From the NCBI GenBank assembly GCA_002406115.1, contig DHNC01000031.1:1-18573 (forward strand): a stretch of 18,573 bases of DNA, given 5' to 3'. The position numbers and the translations under genes are program-made. Every line of letters starts with the position of its first letter. Positions within the stretch are counted from its first letter, which is position 1. Shown piece by piece: positions 6,101 through 13,493 of this stretch. The DNA is from Christensenella sp. UBA4626. GTDB lineage: Bacteria; Bacillota; Clostridia; Christensenellales; UBA1242. The notes beneath the pieces were generated by a model. That model made no database searches. It saw only the letters and a list, made by a program, of their open reading frames with translations, and was not told the origin of the DNA.

Positions 6101-7918
6101 ATGGATATTAGAAACATTGCTATTATTGCTCACGTAGACCACGGCAAAACAAGTTTGGTCAATGCCTTGCTTAAACAGGGTGGTATTTTTAGGGACAATC
6201 AAGAGGTTCAAGATCGTGTCATGGACTCCAATGCTTTGGAACGTGAACGTGGCATCACAATTTTGAGCAAAAACTGTTCCGCATTTTTTGGCAACACAAA
6301 AATCAACATTGTGGACACTCCGGGACACGCTGACTTCGGTGGAGAAGTGGAACGTGTGCTTAAAATGGTTGACGGCGTATTGCTTGTTGTTGACGCTTTT
6401 GAAGGTCCAATGCCTCAAACACGTTTCGTGCTTGAAAAGGCGCTTGAACTCAATTTGAAAGTTATCATTGTTATCAACAAGATTGACCGTCCAGATGCTA
6501 GGTTGGACGTAGTTGCAGACGAAGTGCTTGAACTTATGCTTGACCTCAATGCAACAGACGAGCAACTTATGTGCCCAATCATTTACGCAAGTGCCCGCAC
6601 AGGCGTTGCAACAACCGATTATCACAAACCAGGCACAGACATGAAACCTTTGTTTGAAGCGATTGTAAATTATATCGACCCACCAAAAATGGACACAGCA
6701 GCCCCATTCCAAATGCTTGTTTCCAGCACCGAGCAAAATGATTTCTTGGGCAAATTGGCAGTTGGTAAAATCGAATCTGGCACACTCAAACTCAATCAAA
6801 CTGTCTATGTTAAAAATTTCTTTGATGAAACAAAAAAATATCAAGGCAAAGCGGTCAACATCTTCAACTTTGACGGTTTGAAACGTGACCCAATTGAATT
6901 GGGCAGTGCAGGTGACATTGTGTGCATTGCCGGCATCCCAGATATCACAATTGGCGACACAATCAGCGAAACACCAGATATGGCAGCACTTCCATTTGTA
7001 AAAATCAGCGAACCAAGCGTTGAAATGACATTTATGGTCAACGACAGTCCGTTTGCAGGTAAGGAAGGCAAATATGTCACAAGCCGCCACCTTAAAGACC
7101 GTTTGTATAAAGAAGCAGTTAAAGACTTGTCTTTGCAAGTCAGCGATGGCGACACTGCCGACCAATTTAAGGTTCGTGGCAGGGGCGAAATGCACCTATC
7201 TATCCTTATCGAAAATATGCGTCGTGATGGATACGAATTTCAAGTTAGCCGTCCACGTGTTTTGTTTAAACAAATTGACGGCGTAAAATGCGAACCTATC
7301 GACAAACTTGTTATCGACGTGCCAGAAGATAGCGTCGGTGCGATTATGATGAGCATGGGCGTCAAAAAAGGTGAACTTATCAGCATGACCCCAATCGGCA
7401 GCCGTATGCGTTTGCAATTTTTGGTGCCAAGCCGTGGCTTGTTTGGCTACAAATCTCAAATGTTGACCGACACACGTGGTGAAGGCGTTATGAGTTTTGT
7501 GTTCGATAGTTATCAGCCATACAAAGGTGATATTGAAGGTCGTAACTTTGGCTCACTTATCAGTTACGAAACTGGCGAAGCAATCACTTATGGATTGTTT
7601 AATGCACAAGGTCGTGGCAGATTGCTTGTTGGCCCTGGCGACAAAGTTTATATGGGTCAAGTTGTTGGCTCAAACCCTAAGGGCGAAGATATTGTTGTGA
7701 ATGTTTGCAAAAAGAAACAACTCACCAACACTCGAAGCAGTGCCAGCGATGATGCACTTAAACTCACACCTATCAAGCCACTTTCTTTGGAAGAAGCACT
7801 TGAATTTATCGCCGAAGACGAACTTGTTGAGGTTACACCACAAAGCATCCGTATTAGAAAAAGAATTCTTGACCACTCTTTGCGTGCAAAAGCAAGAAAA
7901 CCTGTTGTGGAGGGATAA
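6101..7918 (+). CDS. typA: Translational GTPase TypA/BipA
   Basis: This 605-aa ribosome-associated GTPase of the EF-G-like superfamily is involved in 50S assembly and growth under stress or cold. GTPase motifs: G1 AHVDHGKT (10-17), G2 ERGITI (49-54), G3 DTPGH (72-76), G4 NKID (126-129) and G5 SA (164-165). Domain II follows, then the domain III and V regions (for example KGRGEMHLSILIENMRR-type and GAIMMSMGVKKGEL segments) and the BipA-specific C-terminus ending in RIRKRILDHSLRAKARKP. The length is that of the family and the domain order is complete. The RBS AAAAGGA lies 14 bases before the ATG, slightly far, so translation may depend on leader structure. The stop codon shares one base with the next start (TAATG), implying coupled translation of the small membrane protein. 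Confidence 0.97.
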   Translation: MDIRNIAIIAHVDHGKTSLVNALLKQGGIFRDNQEVQDRVMDSNALERERGITILSKNCSAFFGNTKINIVDTPGHADFGGEVERVLKMVDGVLLVVDAFEGPMPQTRFVLEKALELNLKVIIVINKIDRPDARLDVVADEVLELMLDLNATDEQLMCPIIYASARTGVATTDYHKPGTDMKPLFEAIVNYIDPPKMDTAAPFQMLVSSTEQNDFLGKLAVGKIESGTLKLNQTVYVKNFFDETKKYQGKAVNIFNFDGLKRDPIELGSAGDIVCIAGIPDITIGDTISETPDMAALPFVKISEPSVEMTFMVNDSPFAGKEGKYVTSRHLKDRLYKEAVKDLSLQVSDGDTADQFKVRGRGEMHLSILIENMRRDGYEFQVSRPRVLFKQIDGVKCEPIDKLVIDVPEDSVGAIMMSMGVKKGELISMTPIGSRMRLQFLVPSRGLFGYKSQMLTDTRGEGVMSFVFDSYQPYKGDIEGRNFGSLISYETGEAITYGLFNAQGRGRLLVGPGDKVYMGQVVGSNPKGEDIVVNVCKKKQLTNTRSSASDDALKLTPIKPLSLEEALEFIAEDELVEVTPQSIRIRKRILDHSLRAKARKPVVEG

Positions 7919-8187
7919 TGAGACCAGTAAATCAACGCAATCAAACCTTGAATAATGCAATGAAAGTGGCAAAACGTGTTGCAATCACCATGCTTTGCTG
8001 CTTGCCGGTGCTGATTGTTTTTGCGTATTTAACTCGCAACATAATCACAAGTAATTTTTGGCAAATCTTCATTTTCATTGTCGTTATGGGGGTGGCGGTG
8101 CTGATTGAGGAACTCATAACTCGTGCAAAAGAAAAACGTAAGCAAGCACAAGAGATTTTGGGCACAAAAAAGGATGTATTTAAGTAA
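7918..8187 (+). CDS. Small two-helix membrane protein coupled to typA
   Basis: This 89-aa protein is not recognised by name. It has a basic N-terminus (RPVNQRNQ ... KVAKR), a first hydrophobic helix at about residues 20-38 (VAITMLCCLPVLIVFAYLT), a second at about 47-64 (FWQIFIFIVVMGVAVLI) and a charged, probably cytoplasmic, tail rich in Lys and Arg (RAKEKRKQAQ). Its ATG overlaps the typA stop codon, and GGAGGG lies just upstream inside typA, so it is read from the typA transcript. It is 30 bases before dnaB and probably shares that operon. The small size and clear RBS support a real gene; its function is unknown. Confidence 0.75.
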   Translation: MRPVNQRNQTLNNAMKVAKRVAITMLCCLPVLIVFAYLTRNIITSNFWQIFIFIVVMGVAVLIEELITRAKEKRKQAQEILGTKKDVFK

Positions 8188-8217
8188 TATTAAATCAAAT
8201 TTATTTTAGGAGGTTTT

Positions 8218-9648
8218 ATGGCAAAAGAAAAAGTTGCAAGGATGTTGCCAAACGATTTGGAGGCTGAACAAGCATTGTTGGGTTGTTTGTTTCTGTCGCA
8301 AGATGCTTGTATGGAAGTTTTTTCCATGATAAAGCCAAGCGATTTTTATTCAAACGCTCACCAAAAAATTTATCAGGCAATGTTGCAGAACTATTCCTTA
8401 GACGTTCCTAATGACTACATAACCGTAAGCAAAATGCTTACAAACAATGGTCAACTTGAAGAAGTTGGCGGGTTGGGATATATCACCGATCTCACAAACT
8501 TTGTTCCTAGTGCTGCAAATTTCAAGCACTATGCAGAGATTGTCAAAAACGACGGCACCTTGCGTGAAGTTATCCAAGCAAGCGAGCAAACAATAAACGA
8601 TGCGTTTGAGGGGAAGCCAGCAAAAGATGTGCTTGAAAGGGCAGAAAAATTTATTTTTGACATTTCCCAAACAAGACGAACAAGCGAGCTGGAACATATT
8701 CGTGTTGGCGTAACCGAGGCAATCGACCTTATGGAAAAATTAGCGATTGACCCAAATGCAAATGCTGGTGTTAAGGTTGGCTTCCCAACACTTGACCGCA
8801 TGACAAACGGTTTTAAAGATGGTGAACTTATCATCATCGCCGCTCGTCCAGGTATCGGTAAAACCACTTTGGCAGTCAACTTTGCTGTCAACGCCGCACT
8901 TAAACACGGCAAATCCGTTGCAATGTTTGACCTTGAAATGTCCTCTTTGCAAGTTGCTCAAAGATATATGTGCGCAACTGGAAGAGTGCCAATGGACGAT
9001 GTAAAAACCGGCACCAAGGATAACAATGTTTGGAACACAATTTTTGAAACCAAAAAAATCCTTGAAAACACAAATATTTATGTGGACGACACAACCACAA
9101 TCACGCCAAGCGAAATTTTGTCAAAATGCCGCAGATTGAAAGCTCAACACGGGTTGGATATGGTTATCATTGACTACCTTCAATTGATGAAAAGCGAACG
9201 TGCCACAAAAGATAACAACCGCCAGCAAGAAGTTGCAGATTTAACACGTAGCATCAAACTTGCCGCACGTGAGTTGCACGTACCAATCTTGTTGCTTTCT
9301 CAGTTGAACCGTGAAAGTGAAAAACGTGCAGATAAAACCCCTCAACTCAGCGATTTGCGTGAATCTGGCTCTATCGAACAGGACGCAGATATTGTTATGT
9401 TTATTGCTGACACCGCACTTGAAGATGTCCCAGACACAAATGACGGTGCAAAGGATTATTCGTTGGTTATTGCAAAACACCGTAATGGTGAACGTGGCAT
9501 CATTCCTATCAAATTTAAGGGCGAATATACCCAGTTCTATGAGCCAGGCAAGGATACACTTTACACCAAAAACACAAGCAAAGTGCAAAAAGATAACGTC
9601 ATGACCGCAGTTGTGGATAAGGATATTGACGACGCTTTTGGTGAATAG
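8218..9648 (+). CDS. dnaB: Replicative DNA helicase DnaB
   Basis: This 476-aa hexameric 5'-3' helicase unwinds DNA at the replication fork and binds primase through its N-terminal domain. The N-terminal domain (about 10-110) starts with MLPNDLEAEQALLGCLFL, typical of DnaB, followed by a linker and the RecA-like domain. The Walker A is ARPGIGKTT (209-217), the catalytic Glu is in FDLEMS (Glu240 region), the Walker B is VIIDYLQL (316-323), the sensor segment is LSQLNRESEKR (360-370), the ESGSIEQDADIV motif is at 382-393 and the arginine-finger motif is KHRNGERG (420-427). No intein or frameshift is present. The start is supported by TTTAGGAGG 5 bases upstream of the ATG. It follows the small membrane protein by 30 bases. 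No clear terminator lies between its stop and the yqeY leader repeats. Confidence 0.97.
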   Translation: MAKEKVARMLPNDLEAEQALLGCLFLSQDACMEVFSMIKPSDFYSNAHQKIYQAMLQNYSLDVPNDYITVSKMLTNNGQLEEVGGLGYITDLTNFVPSAANFKHYAEIVKNDGTLREVIQASEQTINDAFEGKPAKDVLERAEKFIFDISQTRRTSELEHIRVGVTEAIDLMEKLAIDPNANAGVKVGFPTLDRMTNGFKDGELIIIAARPGIGKTTLAVNFAVNAALKHGKSVAMFDLEMSSLQVAQRYMCATGRVPMDDVKTGTKDNNVWNTIFETKKILENTNIYVDDTTTITPSEILSKCRRLKAQHGLDMVIIDYLQLMKSERATKDNNRQQEVADLTRSIKLAARELHVPILLLSQLNRESEKRADKTPQLSDLRESGSIEQDADIVMFIADTALEDVPDTNDGAKDYSLVIAKHRNGERGIIPIKFKGEYTQFYEPGKDTLYTKNTSKVQKDNVMTAVVDKDIDDAFGE

Positions 9649-9705
9649 CCTTAAACACTTGCTTAAGCATAAAAACACATTATGTAACAATGTTGAATAG
9701 AAAAA

Positions 9706-9746
9706 GTTAAAAAATTGGGCAATAATATTTAGTGTGATACACCCAT
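9706..9746 (+). repeat. Possible degraded copy of the leader hairpin unit
   Basis: The stretch has an A run, GGG, ATAATATTTAGTGTGATA and CCC, in the same order as the intact unit that follows it (A run, GGAG, TTATATCAAGTGTGATATAA, TTCCC). It would be a decayed first copy of the tandem array. This is a by-eye alignment in AT-rich DNA. Confidence 0.35.
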
Positions 9747-9851
9747 AAAAAAGGAGAGAAATTATATCAAGTGTGATATAAATATTCCCTTAAAAAAAGA
9801 GAAATTATATCCCTGACGTGATATAATAATCCTCTTAAAAGGAGAATTATT
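9747..9851 (+). repeat. Tandem 43-bp hairpin repeats in the yqeY leader, phased with the Shine-Dalgarno
   Basis: Two units, at 9747-9789 and about 9790-9836, start with an A run plus GGAG or AGAG and share GAGAAATTATATC, a variable loop and GATATAA. The third repetition of the same starting string (AAAAGGAGAATTATT, from 9837) is the actual ribosome binding site of yqeY. Unit 1 has the perfect stem TTATATCA / TGATATAA (9762-9769, 9774-9781). Unit 2 has TTATATC / GATATAA (9805-9811, 9820-9826) closed by AAGAG / CTCTT (9797-9801, 9832-9836). Each right arm also contains TGATATAAT or TGATATAAA, an extended -10-like sequence. Confidence 0.8.
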
Positions 9852-10271
9852 ATGATTTTAGAACAAATCAAAAAAGACAATGTTCAAGCAATGAAAGACC
9901 ACGATGCTTTGGCACGTGCAATCTATGGCGTTGTTATGAACAAATGCTTGCTTGCCGGCATTGAACTCAAAAAAGATGGCAAGGAACTTACTGATGTGGA
10001 CACAATCCAAATCATCCAAAAGACAATCAAAGAGTTGACTGAAGAAAAGGAAAATTATTTGAAAGCGGGCAACTCTGCTGAGGCTGAAAATATCGACCGT
10101 CAAAAAGCAATAATCGAAAAATATTTGCCAAAAATGCTCAGCGAAGAGGAAATTCGCAACATTATTGCTGGATTGGATGACAAATCAATCCCAAGCATTA
10201 TGAAGCATTTTAAAGCGAACTATGCCGGCAAAGTTGACATGGGTTTGGTCAATCGTATCGCAAGAGGTTAA
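9852..10271 (+). CDS. yqeY: GatB/YqeY-domain protein
   Basis: This 139-aa soluble, mostly helical protein matches the YqeY family. The pattern is an N-terminal ILEQIKKDNVQAMKDHDA, a central acidic/lysine-rich coiled region (IKELTEEKENYLKAG), YLPKMLSEEEI (125-134 of the aligned family) and the closing KHFKANYAGKVDMGLVNRIA. The domain is related to the tail of the GatB amidotransferase subunit, which binds tRNA, but a free-standing YqeY has no firmly assigned reaction. The length is near the usual 145-150. The start is fixed by AAAAGGAG ending 7 bases upstream. It has its own leader of tandem hairpins and is followed 47 bases later by the methyltransferase-like gene. Confidence 0.9.
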   Translation: MILEQIKKDNVQAMKDHDALARAIYGVVMNKCLLAGIELKKDGKELTDVDTIQIIQKTIKELTEEKENYLKAGNSAEAENIDRQKAIIEKYLPKMLSEEEIRNIIAGLDDKSIPSIMKHFKANYAGKVDMGLVNRIARG

Positions 10272-10318
10272 ACAGGTCGACACATAAATCTAATTATACA
10301 CAAACAAAGGGGTAAAAT

Positions 10319-10903
10319 GTGGAAAAGTTAGTCAACACATCAAAAACAATTCACGACAAAATCATCAAAACCATGATAAAGCCGCTCAAAAATGTGGAAA
10401 TTAAACAAATTATTGATTCTGGCAGTGGAAAAATCAGTGCAAGCATTTTGCTCAAATATTTCCCTAATGCGCACGTCGACGCTGTGATTTACCCGGGCGA
10501 TAACCGCAAAAAAAATCCATTGCAATCCGCAATCGGCAGCAAGCGTTTGGATGTGATTGAAACAGATATTTGCACTTCTTGCATTCGTAAAAAATACGAC
10601 CTTTGCTTGATGCACCTTGTGCTAGGCGAGGCATCCAATTTTGGCAACTCGTTTGAAAACTTGTTCCACCAAATCATGGATATCCGCAGCAAATATTTTG
10701 TCCTTGTGGATATTTGGGAAGACCCTTGCGTTCATTTTAGATATATCGAGCAATATTTAAAAGAAAAGGGCTTCAAAATCTTAAAGAAAAAGAAATTCCG
10801 CAACCCACATCCGGAACATTATCCAAAAACAAAATTGGACAAATATAAACTTGAATTTGACAGCAAGCACTACATGGCATATCTAATCGAAAGATTAAAA
10901 TAG
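10319..10903 (+). CDS. Putative Rossmann-fold (methyltransferase-like) protein, GTG start
   Basis: This 194-aa protein is not assigned to a named family. Residues 29-36 (KQIIDSGSG) look like beta-1 and the glycine loop of a class I SAM-binding fold. VDAVIYPGD (53-61) would be beta-2 with its acidic end, RLDVIETDI (76-84) the next strand, and KYDLCLMHLVLGEA (92-105) the strand-4 region, followed by helices and YFVLVDIWEDP. The C-terminus is Lys-rich (ILKKKKFRNPHPEHYPKTK), suggesting a nucleic-acid or ribosome partner; this is inference. A CTSC pair is at 85-88. The start is GTG at 10319 with AAAGGGG 6 bases upstream. An ATG two bases earlier is out of frame and stops after four codons. It sits between yqeY and metG, suggesting a translation-related role. 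Many residues typical of characterised RNA methyltransferases cannot be confirmed by eye. Confidence 0.6.
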   Translation: MEKLVNTSKTIHDKIIKTMIKPLKNVEIKQIIDSGSGKISASILLKYFPNAHVDAVIYPGDNRKKNPLQSAIGSKRLDVIETDICTSCIRKKYDLCLMHLVLGEASNFGNSFENLFHQIMDIRSKYFVLVDIWEDPCVHFRYIEQYLKEKGFKILKKKKFRNPHPEHYPKTKLDKYKLEFDSKHYMAYLIERLK

Positions 10904-10963
10904 AACAAGGGTTTGTTGCATTTTTAATAAAAAAACAAAAACAGCCCAAATCCGTAAAACACT

Positions 10964-11125
10964 AAAAAGGAGAAAAACATATCCCTAGCGTGATATAAAA
11001 TTCCCCTTTTCGCTTGCTGATATGCAAGCATTCATCAATCAAAAAGGAGCGAAATTATATCCCTATCGTGATATAAAGTTTCGCTTCTAGCTTGCTGAAA
11101 TGCAAGCATTCATCAATCAAAAAGG
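10964..11125 (+). repeat. Tandem 77/78-bp double-hairpin repeats in the metG leader, phased with the Shine-Dalgarno
   Basis: Two units, 10964-11040 and 11041-11118, each start with AAAAAGGAG and end with TTCATCAATC. The next AAAAAGG (11119-11125) is the metG ribosome binding site. Each unit holds hairpin A, with ATATC / GATAT (10979-10983, 10992-10996) or TTATATC / GATATAA (11055-11061, 11070-11076), and hairpin B, GCTTGC-loop-GCAAGC (11012-11029 and 11090-11107). Outer stems of A differ but pair: AAAAGG with CCTTTT in unit 1, GCGAAA with TTTCGC in unit 2. Hairpin A is the same element seen before yqeY; hairpin B is found only here. I see no T-box, S-box or other known metG leader element. 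Confidence 0.85.
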
Positions 11126-11133
11126 AAAATATT

Positions 11134-12711
11134 ATGAAAAACACATTTTATATCACAACACCAATTTATTATCCAAGCAACAAATTAACGCTTGGCAACT
11201 GTTACACAACTGTTGTGTGCGACAGTTTGGCAAGGTTTAATCGAATGTGTGGCAAAGATGTTTTTTACCTTACTGGGACTGACGAACACGGTCAAAAAAT
11301 TGAAAAGAAAGCTTTGGCTTGCGGCAAGCCAGAAATGGAGTATCTTAACGAAATAATTGATGACACAAAAGCACTGTGGAAAATGCTTGATATTTCTTAC
11401 GATAAATTTATCCGCACAACCGATGATTATCACGTTAAAACTGTGCAAAAAATCTTTAATAAATTGTACGAAAAAGGACAAATTTATAAATCAAGTTACA
11501 AGGGTTTATATTGCACACCGTGTGAAAGTTTTTGGACAGAAGAACAATTGGTAGACGGCAAATGCCCAGACTGTGGCAGACCGGTTGAACCAATGGAAGA
11601 AGAGGCATATTTCTTCCGTTTGAGTGAGTATCAAGGCAAAATTTTAGACTTATACAAGAACAATCCTAATTTCTTGCGTCCACAATCACGTGTTAATGAA
11701 ATGGTTAACAACTTTATCAAACCGGGGCTTAAAGATTTATGTGTAAGCCGCACAAGTGTAAAATGGGGCGTTCCAGTTGAATTCGACCCAAAACACACAA
11801 TTTATGTTTGGATTGATGCGTTGCCAAACTACCTTTCAGCGTTGGGATATTTGCAGGATGACGAAACTAAATTTAATAAATTTTGGCCAGCAGATGTCCA
11901 TGTTGTGGGCAAGGAAATTGTGCGTTTCCATGCAATCATTTGGCCAGCAATTTTGATGGCACTTGATTTGCCGCTTCCAAAGCAAATTTATGGTCATGGT
12001 TGGCTTTTGTTTGGTAATGATAAACTCAGCAAATCAAAAGAAACAGGTAAAAAGGAAGTTATAGACCCACGTGTGCTTGTTGCACGTTATGGCTTGGATA
12101 GTGTGCGCTTGTTCTTAACCAAAGAAATCCAATTTGGACAAGACGGACCATATAGTCAAGATTTATTCTTGAACGCATTTAACACTAATCTTGCAAACGA
12201 ATATGGAAACCTTGTTTCTCGTGCTTGTGGCATGATTGGCAAGTATTTAAACGGCACACTCAACAAAGCAGGCGAGTTGACTGAAATTGACAATATGTTT
12301 GTGGCAGAAATCCGCAGTAAACGTGCCAAAGTGTTTGAACAAATGGACGATATTAACCCAAGTGGAGCACTGAACACTATTTTTGAAATGTTCTCTCGCA
12401 CCAACAAATATATTGATGAAACTGCACCATGGGTTTTGTTTAAGGAAGGCAACTTGGAGCGCATCAACACTGTTATGAATTTGATAAGTGAAGCAATCAT
12501 CATTGCCAACACTTTGCTTTTGCCGTTCTTAACAGATAAGCCAAAAAAGGTTTACGCTAACTGGGGCTTAAAAATTCCAACATCGTTCAACGAATATGCC
12601 GATTTTGGCTTTATTGCAGACAATACCTCAGTTGTTAAAGGTGAAAACTTGTATCAACGCCTTGACATAAACAAAGAAATCACTGAGCTTAACGAAATTG
12701 CAAATGGTTAA
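11134..12711 (+). CDS. metG: Methionyl-tRNA synthetase, short form
   Basis: This 525-aa class I synthetase charges tRNA-Met with methionine using ATP. The N-terminal ITTPIYYPSNKLTLGNCYTT holds the signature position, LTGTDEHGQKI lies at 47-56, and the zinc knuckle is Cys127-x2-Cys130 ... Cys144-x2-Cys147. WIDALPNY (226-233), GKEIVRFHAIIWPAIL (259-274) and KLSKS (297-301, usually KMSKS) follow, then the anticodon-binding helical domain. There is no C-terminal tRNA-binding (Trbp111-like) domain, as in other short forms. Oddity: the HIGH motif reads TLGN (19-22), with neither histidine kept. The start is the ATG at 11134, with AAAAAGG 8 bases upstream. A TTG 14 codons earlier would translate through the leader hairpin. 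Its leader carries the tandem repeats and no T-box. Confidence 0.96.
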   Translation: MKNTFYITTPIYYPSNKLTLGNCYTTVVCDSLARFNRMCGKDVFYLTGTDEHGQKIEKKALACGKPEMEYLNEIIDDTKALWKMLDISYDKFIRTTDDYHVKTVQKIFNKLYEKGQIYKSSYKGLYCTPCESFWTEEQLVDGKCPDCGRPVEPMEEEAYFFRLSEYQGKILDLYKNNPNFLRPQSRVNEMVNNFIKPGLKDLCVSRTSVKWGVPVEFDPKHTIYVWIDALPNYLSALGYLQDDETKFNKFWPADVHVVGKEIVRFHAIIWPAILMALDLPLPKQIYGHGWLLFGNDKLSKSKETGKKEVIDPRVLVARYGLDSVRLFLTKEIQFGQDGPYSQDLFLNAFNTNLANEYGNLVSRACGMIGKYLNGTLNKAGELTEIDNMFVAEIRSKRAKVFEQMDDINPSGALNTIFEMFSRTNKYIDETAPWVLFKEGNLERINTVMNLISEAIIIANTLLLPFLTDKPKKVYANWGLKIPTSFNEYADFGFIADNTSVVKGENLYQRLDINKEITELNEIANG

Positions 12712-12789
12712 GTTGATGATTGTATTATTGATGTGATTAAGTAAGTATTAACGTGATTTAAATTGAACTTGTTTTTAAAGGAGAATATT

Positions 12790-13440
12790 ATGGAAAAAGA
12801 ATTTTGGATTGATTTTGTGGAAGGCAAAATGTCAGTGCAGGAAATGTTGACTGTTGTTAAAAAGAATAAAAAACTTTTGAGTTGGATAAATAAGAAAGTT
12901 AAACCGGATGAAAATATGACTTTGGTTGAAGAAGTTGTGTTAAAAAACGGCTCTAAAAAAATAGAATACAAAACCGAACATTTTGAAGCTAGTAAGTATA
13001 TTGAAAATGAGTTGAAAAGTAAAAATACAGTCCTTTCAAAGCACTTAAATATTTTTTCAACTTTTGCTAGAATTTTAACCGAAGCATATCCTAACGACAA
13101 TATCAAGATTGACGAAACACTTAAAGCAAAGTATGAGTTTTTGCTTGCCACTTGTCCTGATTACATTGGCGGGGAACAAGCGGAAGTCCTTATTGAAAAT
13201 TTATTAAATGCCAACCCTAACATTTCAAAAAAGCAATTCAAGGAAGAAATTAAAAATTTATTTAATATAGAAAAAGGCAAATATCCAAAATGGCTTCAAT
13301 CACCTGAATGGCCGGTTTCAAAAAAAGGCAAACCTATGAAATTTGTAAAGCAAGTTAGCGACAAAAAAACAGGCATAACACAATATGTTTTTGAAGACAT
13401 AGACACCAAAAAAGAAACCACAATTGAGCAATTCACTTAA
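12790..13440 (+). CDS. Conserved-looking hypothetical protein with C-terminal WLQSPEWP domain
   Basis: This is a 216-aa soluble protein I cannot name. The N-terminus FWIDFVEGKMSVQEMLTVV (5-23) looks like a small helical module. The middle (65-160) is helical and Lys/Glu-rich. A compact C-terminal module has KWLQSPEWPVSKKGKPMKFV (167-186) followed by beta-type segments (TQYVFEDIDTKKETTIEQF), which recalls short domains in Clostridia proteins of unknown function. There are no catalytic motifs, signal peptide or membrane segments. The start is the ATG at 12790, with AAAGGAG 6 bases upstream. A frame starting at 12763 would add nine residues and read through the RBS. It lies 78 bases after metG, and the gap may carry a decayed copy of the leader repeat (ATTAACGTGATTTAA near 12748-12762). 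It ends at a terminator. Confidence 0.8.
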   Translation: MEKEFWIDFVEGKMSVQEMLTVVKKNKKLLSWINKKVKPDENMTLVEEVVLKNGSKKIEYKTEHFEASKYIENELKSKNTVLSKHLNIFSTFARILTEAYPNDNIKIDETLKAKYEFLLATCPDYIGGEQAEVLIENLLNANPNISKKQFKEEIKNLFNIEKGKYPKWLQSPEWPVSKKGKPMKFVKQVSDKKTGITQYVFEDIDTKKETTIEQFT

Positions 13441-13450
13441 ACGACTAAAC

Positions 13451-13480
13451 AAAAAATCAACGCTAAATGCGTTGTTTTTT
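13451..13480. terminator. Rho-independent terminator after the metG-linked hypothetical gene
   Basis: CAACGC (13458-13463), loop TAAAT and GCGTTG (13469-13474) are followed by six T (13475-13480) and preceded by an A run. This would work in both directions, so it also faces the leftward regulator remnant that ends at 13494. Confidence 0.87.
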
Positions 13481-13493
13481 ATGCTTATATTGA

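Noticed and set aside
6074..7195. 373-codon open frame on the minus strand opposite typA
   Set aside because: It lies wholly antisense to a certain gene, has a Cys/Phe/His-rich unnatural composition and lacks an RBS. Other antisense frames over dnaB, metG, gyrB and gyrA were rejected for the same reason.
9747..11125. CRISPR array
   Set aside because: There are only two units per locus, they abut without unique spacers of constant length, and the units sit inside gene leaders in register with the RBS.
10904..11133. T-box or SAM riboswitch upstream of metG
   Set aside because: No T-box antiterminator motif (GGTGG-type bulge), no specifier stem, no SAM-box core and no terminator were found. 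The leader is filled by the tandem hairpins.
11092..11133. TTG start extending MetRS by 14 residues
   Set aside because: The extension reads through leader hairpin B and the RBS. MKNTFYITTP is the normal MetRS N-terminus.
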